Notes: generated by a model not told the origin, from the letters alone. A DNA stretch of 64,000 nucleotides from Perognathus longimembris pacificus (GCF_023159225.1 NC_063180.1:9111297-9175296), one strand, 5' to 3'; numbered from the stretch's first letter, positions 48,056 to 60,700 are shown. A program made the numbers and translations.

Positions 48056-48874
48056 AGTTTTCTCTGTTACCTTTCTGATTTCACATGTATTTTAGCTGTC
48101 TTGTCACACCTTTCATTCTTGATGTCTTTCTTCTCTTTCTCTTGTTGGAATATGGTCTCTCTTTTGCTACATGGTTCCTTTCATTTATAGACTCCCATAG
48201 AGGAAACTTACAATCCATTCTCTTAACCAGAAACCATGATTTTTCATAACAATTTTATAGCTTCAATAGTGTCATCTCTGTTTCATGGGACACAAAATAA
48301 GATTCTCTTTCCAAAGCTCTTAATTCTAAGCTAAAAGCTGACAGTGAAAATCTCTGTATCTAGTGGGTCTATCTTTACTGTCACTTCAAGTACTTAGAGA
48401 GATAAAAAGAAATTCTTAAGAACAGAACTTGTGAGTCTAATAAGTGACAGTAAATAACAACACCACTGTTCCTGCTAAGAAGTACTCTAGAAGCCACAGT
48501 CATCACATTGCCTATCGAAGGGATTTGTATATAACATTATCAGCTATACAGATATATAACCAGATATTAACAAGGAAAAGAGAAAGGAAAGTCTAGGTAT
48601 CAAGCCAGCAAAGCAAAAGATTCCCCAGGGCTGATCTTTCTACAGCTTTTCTCTCTTCCCATACTTGCTACAAGCACCTACTACTGGATTTCCATATTGT
48701 TAAGATAGGTTGTGTTAATTACCATAATCTGCTCATTGTGCATTGTATTCAGGAATCAAATTCACCCTATACCCCATAAATATGTACAATAAAGTACACC
48801 ATTCTGTAGAGTTCTGATGAACTCAGAAATGTGTTGTTTTAATGCAAGTGTTGGTAAATGGATAGAGTGTGACT
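48056..48874. other. Unassigned sequence
   Basis: No element or gene recognised. Confidence 0.4.
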
Positions 48875-49922
48875 TACTGTCTGGTCTTTTTTATTTTTCT
48901 TTATTGTCAAAGTGAAGCACAGAGGGGTTACAGTTTCATATGTAAGGCAGTGAGTACATTTCTTATCCAACTTGTTACCTCTGCCCTCATTTTTCCCCAT
49001 CTTCTCCCTCCCTCTTTTCCTCTCCCCACCATGAGTTGTACAGTGGTATATACCAGATGGTTTTGTAAATATTGCTTTTGGAATGGTTTGTCTTTTTATC
49101 CTTTGTATCTCAATTTTGATATTCCCTTTCCCTTCCCTAGTTCTAATACACCTATATACAGTACAGTAACCAGGGTACTAAGATCAGATACAGTGATAGC
49201 AGGGCTAAAACCACGGGAAGGGAATGTGAGAGAAAAAAAGAATAAAAAGGGTACAGTTTCATATGGCATGTTGAAATTAATTGCAACAATGATATACCAC
49301 TTGTTTCCATAAAATGGAGTTCATTTCACTTAGCATCACCTTATGTGTTCATAAAGGTATAGCTATTTGGCTATTGTGATCTTCTGCTATGACTAACCTA
49401 AATATGTACTAATTATTCCCTATAAGGGAAGCCATAGCATCCGTTTCATTGGGTCTGACTCACTTCACTTAGTATGATTTTTTTTCCAAGTCCTTCCATT
49501 TGCTTAGGAATGGAGCAATGTCATTCTTTCTGACAGAAGCATAGAATTCCATTGTGTTTATGTGCCACATTTTCTTGTTCCACTCATCTACTGAGGGACA
49601 TCTGGGATGGTTCCATATTTTGGTGATGACAACTTGTGCTGAGATGAACATAGATGTGCTGGTAGCTTTAGTGTGGTCTTGCTTGTAATCTTTTGGGTAG
49701 ATGCTCAAAAGTGGGGCTGCTGGGTCATAGGGGAGCTCTATGTTTAGCCTTCTGAGTAACCTCCACACCACTTTCCAGAGTGGTTGAACAAGTTTACATT
49801 CCCACCAACAACGTAGTAGGATTCCCTTTTTGCCACATCCCCTCCAGCATTTGTTATTATTAGTTTTCCTGATAATGGACATTCTTACTGTGTTGAGGTG
49901 GAATCTCATACTGTCTGGTCTT
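48875..49922 (-). mobile_element. 5'-truncated L1 with duplications
   Basis: tactgtctggtctt is repeated exactly at 48875-48888 and 49909-49922. In between, on the plus strand: tail complement, 3'UTR with a C/T-rich tract, then antisense ORF2 to 'gaggtggaatctca'. The ORF2 part (49909-49469) reads MRFHLNTVRMS...NNNKCWRGCGKKGILL and stays open for 146 codons, including the Cys-rich motif. Confidence 0.94.
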
Positions 49923-50825
49923 ATGGATACTATTTTCTTAGAATGTGATCATTGATTTTATTTTACATAGCATTTAAGGCCACTTTTCTTAAACATCAGA
50001 GCTGAATGATTGCAATCTGAAACTGTTTAGTGTTTGCTCACTTCTGGGGAAAGGTAAGTGATTTCTGGTATAGTGTGGATGCTAGAAACTCTTAAGAGAG
50101 GATTTTTAGGAACTTGGGGTCTAGGATTAGATAATTTGGAAAATATAAGCCAGAAAATCTAGATCTTTACATACATAGATAGAGCGTGATGAGGCCAGAA
50201 AATTATAGTTCCATACACTTAACCCCAGAGGAGTTGTCCTAATCTCATACTTAAAAGGTACAGACAGTGCAATGGAAAAAAAATAGACTGACAGGTAAAT
50301 AATGGTGAATTGAAAACTAAGTGAGATTTGTGCAAAGATAGAAAGGGAATGAGAACTAAGGAAAAGTAGATTTAAGTCAGCATATTCACTTCCCAGGGTT
50401 ATTAAAGAATCTTTAATTAAGAGGACTTTGTAAATAGAATGTTCTATGGAAGTGGCTTATTAAGTGAGAAAGCTGAACTTTATTCAAGAAGATCATGGGC
50501 AGGAAGCCAATTGTTATGAATAGTAAATGTCTTGGGGGAAAACAATTAATAGATTAAAAATAGAAAAAATTGAACTGGGCAGTTTAAAAAGAAGGTAGAT
50601 AAGAAGAGCAGTGAAGAGTAGGGTTGCAGAATTCTAGAGACAGAAGAAAGATGAAAAAGTAATAATTTATTGCCTTTTTGAGAAGGAACAGAGTGTAAGG
50701 CATGAGAAGGACCTGGGAGACAGCTGATGTCCAGACCAGTACATGGTGGGTGACAGGATGGAGGGACCTAACCCATCTCTGTTCAACAGAGAGATTTTCT
50801 GTCTACCTCTTCATTTGTGATCTGT
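49923..50825. other. Unassigned sequence
   Basis: No element or gene recognised. Confidence 0.4.
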
Positions 50826-51030
50826 GCCAACCAGGAGGCTGAGATCTGAAGATCACCATCAAAGCCAGCCTGGGCAGGAAAATATGTGAAACTCTCATCT
50901 CTAACCACTAAAAAGCTGGAAATGGAGCTATGGCTAAGTGGTAGAGCACTATTCTTTACCACAAAAGTTTAGGGACAGAGGCCAGGCTCTGCGTTAAAGC
51001 TGCAGGACTGGTACAGAAACAAACATACCA
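50826..51030 (+). mobile_element. B1-dID-type SINE
   Basis: B1 part 'ccaggaggctgagatctgaa', 'aagccagcctgggcaggaaa'. Linker 'ctcatctctaaccactaaaa'. Right monomer 'tggagctatggctaagtggt', 'agagcactattctttaccac', ending 'gctgcaggactggtac'. The first about 30 bases of B1 are missing. Confidence 0.85.
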
Positions 51031-52672
51031 AAACATCAGGTCTTTCTTAGAACAACCTCACCTTATCAAAAAATTGAAAGAGTATTTGTACCTGTGAAAG
51101 GGAGGGGAGTTCATGCAGGAGCCCACACTAAGGGATGAACATTCCCAAACCCTCTCTCCATCCTTCATTGTTTTCTCTGTTCACTGGCATGGAATTGGAG
51201 AAACATTTCAAGCTCTTGCTTATTTTCTTTTTTTTCATAGATTTGCCTTGTAATCCCTCTCTCCACCACTTTCCATGTTGTAAGGAAGCTCAGGGTCCAG
51301 TACTGAGGTTTGCTCCTGGCCCAGGCTCTCTCAGTGGGCTGTGATGAAGTTGAAAGTTTTCTTGAAGATGGTGGAATATTCATGCTCAGATTTTGCTGTA
51401 GCTTTAGCTTTTCCATAAACTAGCCCCAAGATCTAGAATAGACATGTGAGAGGAAGACTAAGGTCTTTCCTCTGGTCTAGTACAGTTGATAAAAATTTCA
51501 TTTATTTTTACTGTATAAGTTCATAATTGCTTAGGAATTAGGAAGACAAACAAGTGTGATTATTTTGCATTTCTAACAAACTACTTACTGCTAAACAAAC
51601 ATTGGAAATCATTTCTGGCCTCAACTTTCAGTTTAATAATTTGTTTTCACTAACCCCAATATAGAGAGGATCTTTTGAGAATTATATCCTGTAATGTATG
51701 ACATTATAGCATGCATGCTGTAGAGATCAGCTCATTGTGTGTACTTTAGGGAATTACAGTCTATATTTCAGTTTTCCCAACCCTTAAAAGAGTTGCTTCT
51801 TAAAAAACAATTCATGCATAAGAATGACATTCTTGGGAGGTTCTAATTAAAGTAGAAGAGCTTCTATCCTGTAGGTAGGCAAAACTGTAAATTATGAGGT
51901 AGAGAATCTTTTTTGGTCTACTGCTAAATCTCATCTCTATGAAAACCAGCCAAATACCTTATTTACAACAATAATATACATGAGTTACCAACAGGAGGTT
52001 TTACATGTATATTTGGAATCAAGAAGGAAATTAGGTGGACATAGTTCATAAATCATGCAGCTAAGATATTTTTCCATCACTGCATTAAGATACAGAGAAG
52101 GGTTTGCTATGAACAAACCCAATGTCAGCTCTTTTCCTTTTGGCTAAGGCTAAGTAAAAATTGAAAGAATATGAGCATAGTATGTTGGATTACAAATGAA
52201 ATCCTTACTTTCCTAGTATATCATGGACCCATAAATAAAACTAATAATGAATCTGTACAAAATACAAAAACAAGAACATAAGAAAGTAAACATAGAAAAT
52301 AAAAGACCAAGGTCAAAATTCTAGTAATGTGTTGCTATATAACAGAAAAAATTGCCCTAGCAATTATCATATAATTACAAAATATACAAAAAAATTTACC
52401 TCTATAAAATAGGAACACAAGACATAGAATCAAGAGCCCAAGGATAATTACTATTTAACTGCAGCAGTCAACATGTGAGGTAGTATAATGAACATGTAGA
52501 AGAGATAATATTTTCATTAAAGCAAGTACATAAAGGGCAAATAAATAATGCTGACATAATCTGCACAAATGCAAACTTAAAACTATAGTATCATATAATG
52601 TGTCATCATAGGCTGAATACATAAAATACTAAAAGTGATAATTTCTCTTGAAAATAATTTAGATTTTCTTTT
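51031..52672. other. Unassigned sequence
   Basis: AT-rich. Small open frames only; no element recognised. Confidence 0.4.
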
Positions 52673-52915
52673 GTTATTGTTGTCAGGTGTGGGGCTTGAA
52701 CTCAGGGCCTGGGTGGATGCTATCCCAAGCTCTTTTGCTCAAGGCTAGCACTCTACCACTTTGAGCCACAGCTTCATTTCCAGTTTTTGAGTGGTTAATT
52801 AGAGAAAAGAGTTTCATGGGGACTTTTCTGCCTGGGCTGTCTTTAAACTGCAGTGCTTAGATCTCAGTTTCCTGAGAAGCTAGGATTACAGAGGTGAGCC
52901 AACAGCACCGGGCTA
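52673..52915 (-). mobile_element. B1-dID-type SINE, full length
   Basis: 'ggggcttgaactcagggcct', 'aaggctagcactctaccact', 'agtggttaattagagaaaag', 'cctgagaagctaggattaca', 'gaggtgagccaacagcaccg'. Both monomers and the linker are present. Confidence 0.88.
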
Positions 52916-53457
52916 GAATATTTTAAATTATCAAATTATGTGCTTCTATGTTATAATGTCTGTAGCTGTTATGGTTCTAAGCTGATTTTCTTCCTGCGTG
53001 TATTGCTCTAGAATGTTCAGATCTTCCAGTTCTGTGGATTTAGGTTCTCTCATGGCCATTGCCATGATAGTTTCTGTGATTTCTCTCTGCCTTCTAAGAA
53101 TGTTTCTAACTCATTTTCCCTTCACAAATTCTCTAGTTTTCTATATTTAAAAATTATTTCTTGAGTTTAAATGCTAGACAACCAAATACAAAGCCATGTA
53201 ACCAATAAATAAAAGCTGAAAAATCACTTTACTATTGTATCCTGGGCTTTCCTAGATCTTGATGTATTCTATTTGTGGCAGCAAAAGATTCTTTTGAGAG
53301 TCCCCCCCTTTTTTTTCTTGAAGTGAAGGTCTAGAGTATTGAATATGAAGAAACTCATCTCTTGGAAGGTGAAATATTATTTTATTATTATAATAATAAA
53401 TTTGCAGGGCCTTATTATAGTCACTACTTCATTTACCAGTTTTAAACTATAAAGATT
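52916..53457. other. Unassigned sequence
   Basis: No element or gene recognised. Confidence 0.4.
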
Positions 53458-53900
53458 GTAGCTGAGCACCAATCGTTCATGCTTATACTCCTAGATATTC
53501 AGAAGGTTGAGTTCTGAGGATGGCAGTTCAAAGCCAGCCCAAACAGGAAAGACCATGAGATTCTTTTTTTTTTTTTTTTTTTTTTTTTTGGCCAGTCCTG
53601 GGCCTTGGACTCAGGGCCTGAGCACTGTCCCTGGCTTCTTCCCGCTAAAGGCTAGCACTCTGCCACTTGAGCCACAGCGCCGCTTCTGGCCGTTTTCTGT
53701 ATATGTGGTGCTGGGGAATCGAACCTAGGGCCTCGTGTATCCGAGGCAGGCACTCTTGCCACTAGGCTATATCCCCAGCCCATGAGATTCTTATTTCCAA
53801 TTAAGCACTGAAGAACTGTAAGTAAAGCTGTGGCTCAAGTGGTAGAGAGCAAATGTTGAGTTCAAACCCTAGTACTTGCATAAACAAACAAATGAACAAA
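53458..53900 (+). mobile_element. Older B1-dID SINE split by a young SINE
   Basis: Left part 53458-53565 (B1: 'tcagaaggttgagttctgag', 'caaagccagcccaaacagga'). Right part 53793-53900 ('gctgtggctcaagtggtaga', 'gagttcaaaccctagtactt', then an AAAC-rich tail). The insertion lies in the linker. Confidence 0.88.
53553..53792 (-). mobile_element. IDL-Geo SINE, youngest type (copy C), nested
   Basis: ccatgagattctt is duplicated at 53553-53565 and 53780-53792. T-run of about 25 (the tail), then ggccagtcctgggccttgga through to 'ctaggctatatccccagc'. It shares the young marks (complements of 'gcggga' and 'cggatacacgagg'). Confidence 0.97.
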
Positions 53901-56339
53901 CACATGAATAAATAATTGCAGACTTGCTCCTTGAGGTTACTAGAGTGATTTGAATGAAGTTTACAGAGTGGATTTTTAGAACATCATAATGTATTTGACT
54001 GCTCAGGAAAGGCAATGTGGAGTACAGCCGGATGATACTGTGTATATATATCTATATATCTATACCTATAAATCTATCTATCTATATATATCTATATCAA
54101 AGTTTGGTATTAAAATATTAAAGTCAAAATCTGGTTTTCTTCGTTATTAGTTAAAATATCAGGGATGATTAATGATCTGAGTTTCAGCTTCCTCATCTGT
54201 ATGACAAGAAGATTCACAAAGATTGGGCATGGCTCTTCATGACTGCTTCTTCCTTTTTCACACCTAGCATAGCCTACCATGTAGCCACAGAGTACATGGA
54301 CTAAATGCCATCTAGAATGTTGCAGATGAAATAAACTTGCTATCCCTTCTGAAAAATCATATTTAACAAGTGAAACTAGTTCATAAAGAGTAAAAATAGG
54401 TTACAAGCTTCTTATTGGATCTTAGAAGACAATTACTATCTATCAAACAGTTTTGAGTTTAAAACTGTAGACTTTCTGATTTCTTTAAAAAGCAGCTTTT
54501 GGGTTGTTTTGCACTTGACTGATGAGATGGAAGAAAGGAATGAAACTGAAATAAATTCCAGTAAAGTCTTGGAAGAAATTGCAACTTAATAAATCTAATG
54601 CAGAAAAGGAATTATGAGCAGGAAACAAACTCCTGAGGTGAAAGCTCTCTGTCATGTCTTACTAGGTGTGTATGAGAGAGAACAGCTTTACAATGTGTTC
54701 TACAGTAGACACTTTCAACAGGTAGCTGAGTTTGGTATTGTAGCCTGCTGAAAGTATCTCTGTGTCAGAGATAAGAGTAACCATTGATAATGCTACAGTT
54801 TTATTCAAACATCTGAAATGACAGCAGAGACTTGAAGAATATATATAATCCCCTCACATGGGATATATGCTTAGGAAAGATGTATCTCATCTTTTGGGCA
54901 TATAAATCAGAGACACCTCAGGACAGTTGCCACTTATAAACATTCATTTTATTTTGCATTATCTGCTACTTATAAGCATTTATTTATTTTTCTTTAAAAA
55001 CCTTGAGCTGTATACCCTGTGCCATCTCCCCTATGTTGTTAACATACTGTAGAGAGAGTAGCTCAGAGTACAAGACATACAAAATGGGATCAAGTGTTTT
55101 TTTTCCTCATTTTCAGTTAATTCATGGGTCCAAGTAAGTATTCAGTGCTCTTCAGCAAAGACGCCTTTCAATGGTTCTTAAATAGAAGGGCTGTCATTGT
55201 TCCATGAGTCAATGTCCTCTGGTCTCACATTGAAGGAGGGCCCAGTCACTGGCCCAATTTCATTTTGCTTTTTGGATTCCATTGTGCCTTTTTGACTTTG
55301 ATTTCCTTATGAGCTATTCTTCTTTGCAGTTATTTTGGGCTCCCCAAATTACAAGTTTGAATGAGAAACATATTTCTATCAGAGTAATGAAATTATCCTA
55401 AACAACGCACACCCTTGCAGAAAAAAAAAATTACCCTATGGTAAGATTGCCTCCCTTACATGAGGACAATTATTCTGTGATGGGAATGCAGGTGGTCACC
55501 AAGCAGGAGCCATCATCTTGTGATAGGACCCAAATTTCATCTCAACCAGTGATGACCAGACCAGAGGTAAGCTAATGATCCAGAAAAGCCTGGCCAAGGT
55601 TAACTGCTTGGTCAGCCATGCAAACTTGCAACCTTGGCCTTTCTTCTTCTCTTCTATAAATATCAAGTTTCCTGTCAACATCTTCAAGACAGAATTGGGT
55701 CATTGAACCTCTTTATTTGTTCTTCCTGACGTGCCCACTCTCAGAAAATATAAAAATTCCTTTCCTGCCCTTTACCCTTGTTTGTGTTCAATTCTTGCTT
55801 TGGGATGATTAGCTGAGTAAAATCCACTGGGAATCCCAAAGGTATGTTTTTGCCCTAGAATTCTAGTACCTAAGAATTTTGTAAGGGTTGAGTATAAGCA
55901 AACACATTAAATTTAAAAGAAACTCTTTTAAGTTGGAGTAAACTAAGTGAGTCACTGATGAGAGGCTGCTTATTTTCTATAGCACTGATTTCCTTTCAAT
56001 CTCTTTCAGGGCTTCTCTTCTCTCTTAAATCCAATTGAAAGCCTTCTCCAGCTTCAGCTGCTTTTCTCTCTTCTCTAGTAAGGCTACAGCATATTGGTCA
56101 ATATTGGAAATCATTTGAAATCCTACAGACTAATAATGAACAAGTGGCAATAAAAAATATCACCCAAGAAAATGAAAACCTCAGGTCTAAATTTAACAAA
56201 GGCTGTGCAACATGAGCATCGCCAGGGGCAGCATAAAGGACAGACACGTCTATGCTGCAAATGAAAAGGACAGATGGATGCTGTCAATGAAGACATGAAA
56301 GATGCATTGTGCTCAGGGATTGGAAGATACAATATAGTT
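53901..56339. other. Unassigned stretch with an (ATCT)n/(TA)n tract
   Basis: 54039-54098 is an imperfect TA/ATCT microsatellite. No gene. Open frames of 63-69 codons look fortuitous. Confidence 0.4.
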
Positions 56340-57702
56340 AAGATGTCAGGTTTCTTAAATCGATCTATGGACTCAATTTAATCCCATTTAAAATTCTATC
56401 AGAACTGTGTGCTATTAATAAGCTATTTCCTAAAACATGAGAAAAGAGGAAGAGCCCATGATATTCAAAGCAATTCTGAAGAGGAATTAATTTTCAAGAT
56501 GATATTACCTGACTTTAGGACTTGGTAGGTCTTAAATCTTAGTATAACTATAATAATAAAGACAAAATATTATGGAAGTAAATATGTACAGGAGATAAGG
56601 AACAGAATACAGGGTACAAAAGTAGGCATCAGAAATATAGTCAAGGGGCTGGGGATATAGCCTAGTGGCAAGAGTGCCTGCCTCGGATACACGAGGCCCT
56701 AGGTTCGATTCCCCAGCACCACATATACAGAAAACGGCCAGAAGCGGCGCTGTGGCTCAAGTGGCAGAGTGCTAGCCTTGAGCGGGAAGAAGCCAGGGAC
56801 AGTGCTCAGGCCCTGAGTCCAAGGCCCAGGACTGGCCCAAAAAAAAAAAAAAAAAAAAAAAAAAAGAAATATAGTCAAATTAATTTTTGACAATAGTATA
56901 AAAGAAATTCATCACAGAAAAGACAAAGGTATTCCCCCCAAACAAAATGTGCTGGGACAATTGGACAACAGGATATGAATAGAAAACACCTTAAAAAGTA
57001 ATTCAAAGTGAATCACAAACTTGCCTGTAAAATAAAAGTATAATTTTTAAAACCAAACTAGAGAAAAAATTTTCTAATATTGAGTTTAGTATATAGACCC
57101 TAAATAAACTATCAAAATTATAATCCTAGGAAGAGAAAACTGGTAAATTTGTCTTTACAAAAATAAGATATTTTTGTGCATCAAAAGGTATTTGTTTAGG
57201 AAATGGAGAGATAGGTTGCAACTTGGAAGAAATACATGAACAAACAATAAAAAATGAAGAAAAGATGTGAGTAGACATTTTACCAAGGAAGGTAAATAGA
57301 CAAAAGATCAGTATGTTTACGAAGCCTAACGTCATTGGTCCTTGAAGAAATACACATTAAAACCTCAATGAGCAGCCATTATGTACCTCTTGGCATGGCT
57401 GAAAGAAACAAAGAAAATAAACACAGACAGCACGAAGCCATACCAAAGATGCAGAACAACTTCCACTTTTATATATAGTTAATGGGAGTGAAGAATAGAA
57501 AAAAATCATCTTTTGGAAAATGATTTTTTAGTTACATATGAAGCTAAACATTTAAGCATGCTCATCCCATACAACCCATTCATATGTATTTACCCTAGAC
57601 AAATGAAAGCATATGTGAACTTGATGTGGATGTTTACAGAAGCATGAAACCATTACTATTACCATCGAAAACCATAAAAAATTATTCAGTGATATAGGGT
57701 GT
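56340..57702 (+). mobile_element. Ancient L1M ORF2 fragment, left part
   Basis: Diverged ORF2: 'tttaaaattctatcagaact', 'acctgactttaggacttggt', 'tcaaattaatttttgacaat', 'gtgctgggacaattggacaa', then the 3' part 'catcccatacaacccattca', 'tgtatttaccctagacaaat'. No frame survives. It hosts the SINE at 56645 and continues after the L1 tail at 57703. Confidence 0.78.
56631..56878 (+). mobile_element. IDL-Geo SINE, youngest type (copy D), nested in L1M
   Basis: agaaatatagtcaa is duplicated at 56631-56644 and 56865-56878. Intact A box, B box (ggttcgattcccc) and right monomer, with an A-tail of about 27. Apart from the tail, it looks nearly identical to copy B by eye. Confidence 0.97.
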
Positions 57703-57905
57703 TTTTCTTTATTGTCAAAGTAATGTACAGAGGGGTAACTGTAAGACAGTGAGTACATTTCTTACCAAACTTTTAACTCTTCCCTCATTTTTCTCCTACC
57801 TTACCCCCTCCACAGATCCCTGCCCACCCTCCCTCAAGTTGTAGATTTGGTTTACAGCATATTGTCATGTAAGTATTGCTGTTGCATTGATTCACCTTTC
57901 ACTCT
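57703..57905 (-). mobile_element. Very short L1 insertion (3'UTR end only)
   Basis: 'tttttctttattgtcaaagt', 'aatgtacagaggggtaactg', then the C-rich tract and 'ttacagcatattgtcatgta'. About 200 bp, antisense, inside the old L1M. It matches the subfamily at 35941 ('cagcatattgtc') better than the others. Confidence 0.88.
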
Positions 57906-58790
57906 TTGTGAATAAAATTCATTCTCTTTGTCATACTTTTATGACTGTTAAACAAATGTTTAGTTATATATCCATTATGATGAATTTTTAATTCTTTTTT
58001 ATTAAAATACTGAGTTTATTTCACATGTATATTTTGTATCCCCACCATTTCCACATCTGACCATCACTTCTATTGCGGCCCATCATAACATTTCATACAT
58101 ACTTAAATCCAAGCACAGGGTGGAGTTCTGTCTTTAAAAACTAAACGGGCATTTTGGACAACACGTTCTTGGCAGTGGAGCCTACACAACATTTATCAAA
58201 CACAGCAGGGAAAGTTCTCACTTTGCACTATAAAAAGGACAGGCAGATATCAACTCTTACAGAAATGAAATAAGACTGAAAATTTCAACAAACAGCCCCA
58301 ACTACTCTTAAAGAGATTTCCTCCAGTGCCAGAGATCTTCAATAGCCTCCTGGTCAGTCATCTGGAAACAATTCTTCATGTAGTTGATGAACTTGGCTTC
58401 CACTTTGGGGAGAAAACCACCTTTTTCTATACTTGCTTGCATTTTTGCTTTAATGTCGTTTACTGAAATAGGTCCTTTTGGTGTTTTAGGAGTTTTTTCC
58501 TGTTTTTTGAAGGATTCTTGACCTTTTGATCTTGATGTCGTTGGTTTTGAGTCTTTTCCATTCTGGTTTAGGGAGATGGTGGTGTTTTATGTAGTGGAAT
58601 ACTACACTGTGAAGAAAATACACAATTTAGAGCCATATACATTTAGATCTATCTACATTTAGATCTGTAATATGAATGAATTTCACAAAAATGAATATGG
58701 GCTCAGCCAAAAAAGAATATATACTGTTTCCACTTCTGGCAGTTCAAACCAGGAAAACTGGGTTTTAATGTTAATGTTAGCATATTGGAG
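57906..58790 (+). mobile_element. Ancient L1M fragment, right part (hosts the NPM1 pseudogene)
   Basis: 57906-57983 ends '...ttagttatatatccattatg', and 58592 resumes 'tagtggaatactacactgtg' followed by 'gaatgaatttcacaaaaatg' and 'agaatatatactgtttccac'. Together these give the L1M order (a 'tatatccat' block, 'tggaatactac' block, then 'tactgtatgattccatt'). Confidence 0.72.
57984..58590 (-). pseudogene. NPM1: Processed pseudogene of nucleophosmin, 5'-truncated
   Basis: Minus-strand sequence corresponds to the NPM1 mRNA 3' end: the last about 86 codons, the stop (complement at 58308-58310), the 3'UTR and an A-tail (T-run near 57990). The protein part reads [51 protein letters not shown] and ends DLWHWRKSL. 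The two C-terminal Trp residues that support the folded nucleic-acid-binding domain are retained. The N-terminal oligomerisation core and acidic stretches are missing through truncation. There is no intron and no promoter, and it sits antisense in L1M. It has the marks of an L1-mediated retrocopy, though I could not define a duplication. The frame is open from about 58565 to the stop, but this is probably youth rather than function. Confidence 0.93.
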
Positions 58791-59866
58791 AATTTCTGAG
58801 ATAGATAGTTGGTGACTGCAAGAAGGCATAATGAATGGGACGTTCTGAGGATCTGGCTATGTTCTAGTTCATAATTTGGGTTCTAACTACATTGACAAAG
58901 TTAGTTTTTGAGATCTGTCAAACTCTACATTAGTAATTTGAACATTTTGTATCCTTGTGTGCATCAGTAAACGTTTACATTTAAAATAAAGGGAAACATT
59001 TTCACCCTTTAAAAATGCATTTAACTTACATCCAAGTTTGCAGATTTATGGTGCTTTCATGAATAAATAACATGTCTTTGGCCTCATCATTTTCCTATGA
59101 TTAAGGATCATCTCTCTGAGATGGGACAGAATGATGGAAGGGGTGGCCTTGATCAAGATCCTTTGTGCTCATAGATTGATACTTTGAAACCCCTTTGCAG
59201 ACAATTTAAATATATTTTTTAAATGTAGAAGTGTCATCTCTCTGAAGCCAGACTCTTCCTATGGCAGATTTGTATTTAATGCATAAATTTGACAAGGATC
59301 TGGCAAGGAATAGGTTTGTTATCACTTCTTAGTCTGGCTTTTCTTCCCTAAGAACTGAATTTATCTGTCTGTCCTGTGGTGTAAATTGGATTCAGACTTG
59401 ATATCAAGGGCTTTTCTGAAGAATGTCATGGTATGGATATCACAAATATAACAAGAGGCACATTCACTTGCACACTCATTTTTTTATAATCTCTATCAAT
59501 AATTTACTATATCTAGAAGCATTTGATAAGACATGCAAATCAACCTATGCTAGAAGCCCAGCACCAGAGAAATATTAACGCTTAGAGAGACAAGAATGTA
59601 CACAAATACTAGGAATTCTAGCCTCAATTCTTTGCTGTCCTCTTCTTAGTCTATAAAGTCTGCTTCATTTGGCATAGGGACCCTCCTCTGTGATCTCAAG
59701 CCCAGTTTTTCTCATGGGTTCTCAGTTTTTAACTTGGAGTATTGTTTACACTGTATACTTCCTCTTTCTCTCAGCGCCTTATCTGGTTGCAGTGAGTGGG
59801 TTCCAGGCAATTGTTGCTGTTGTGAAGGAGGTATTATCTGAGGAAGTTTGGTCTTGTCCCTAATGA
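58791..59866. other. Mostly unassigned; second copy of an unidentified repeat
   Basis: 59095-59215 resembles 29095-29200 (see that entry). The remainder shows no feature I can name. Confidence 0.4.
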
Positions 59867-60100
59867 GGAGCTTAGCTTAACATATGTGAAAGCCCTGGAA
59901 CATGTGCTTATTTCAAAAATGTTAGAGCCCTTCCTTTGTGATATTGCTGTGATTGCTTTCATAGCCCTTCCCATTTTGTTCTTTTCTGCTTCAAATTTTC
60001 ACTGGACCAGGAAAATACATAGTTTCCAACCAATTCATGATTTGTTTATAATCTGTCTTCTTTCAAAGAGGAGTATAAAGAAACTAAAGCCAGAGTGAAA
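59867..60100 (+). repeat. Local duplication, copy 1
   Basis: About 234 bp, from ggagcttagcttaacatatg to 'aagccagagtgaaaa'. It matches 60701-60935 with roughly 14 differences by my count, several of them clustered near 59910. It is not a SINE, L1 or LTR I recognise, has no A-tail and is in the same orientation as copy 2. Confidence 0.93.
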
Positions 60101-60700
60101 ATACCCAGAAGAAAATACCCTTTTCAGCTCTATCTCACCATTAAGTTGGAAAACAAACAAACCAAACCAATGAACTGGTAAATTTACAGCATTTAACATA
60201 ATTTCAAAGCATTCATTTGTTTACAAAATCATTGCTGAGTCACTTTTCTTTTTCTGTCCCTTCCCCCCCCCCACACACACACCTAGAAAGGTAAGGGCAG
60301 GGATGCAGAGAAGGAGAAGTGAGAAGGGAAGGTGAGAAGGGGAAGTGCTACTCACCATCTCTAGGAGGGATAAAGTGGAGTGGCTCAGGAGTGGTGGCAC
60401 TTCATTTGTTTAGATTCCCTGTAATGCAGAGTTTTTGAAAATATTCCATTTTAGCAAATAATAAAGCCATCAATATTTCATTCAACCAGGTTGGATGTAA
60501 TTATAAAATTCAAAGGAATTTCATGCCCTAACAGAATAATCAGAAGATAATCAAGGATTATTGCCTAAATGAGTTGTTCATGAGTTGTTATGTAGGCTTG
60601 TCCCCTACACTAAACATCCTGCCAACAGTATAAACTGGCAATGATTGCTATCTTCAGTTTTGATATTCTGTCCTTTCCCAAAATGTCAGTCCATTGACAG
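60101..60700. other. Spacer between the two duplicate copies
   Basis: Includes a C-run followed by (AC)n (60265-60283) and a GA-rich block (60290-60350). No gene. Confidence 0.5.

Noticed and set aside
53507..53728. Open frame reading LASPGPWTQGLSTVPGFFPL, repeated at 43486-43749 and 56699-56893
   Set aside because: It recurs only because it is the translation of the same SINE (reverse strand). Not a protein family.
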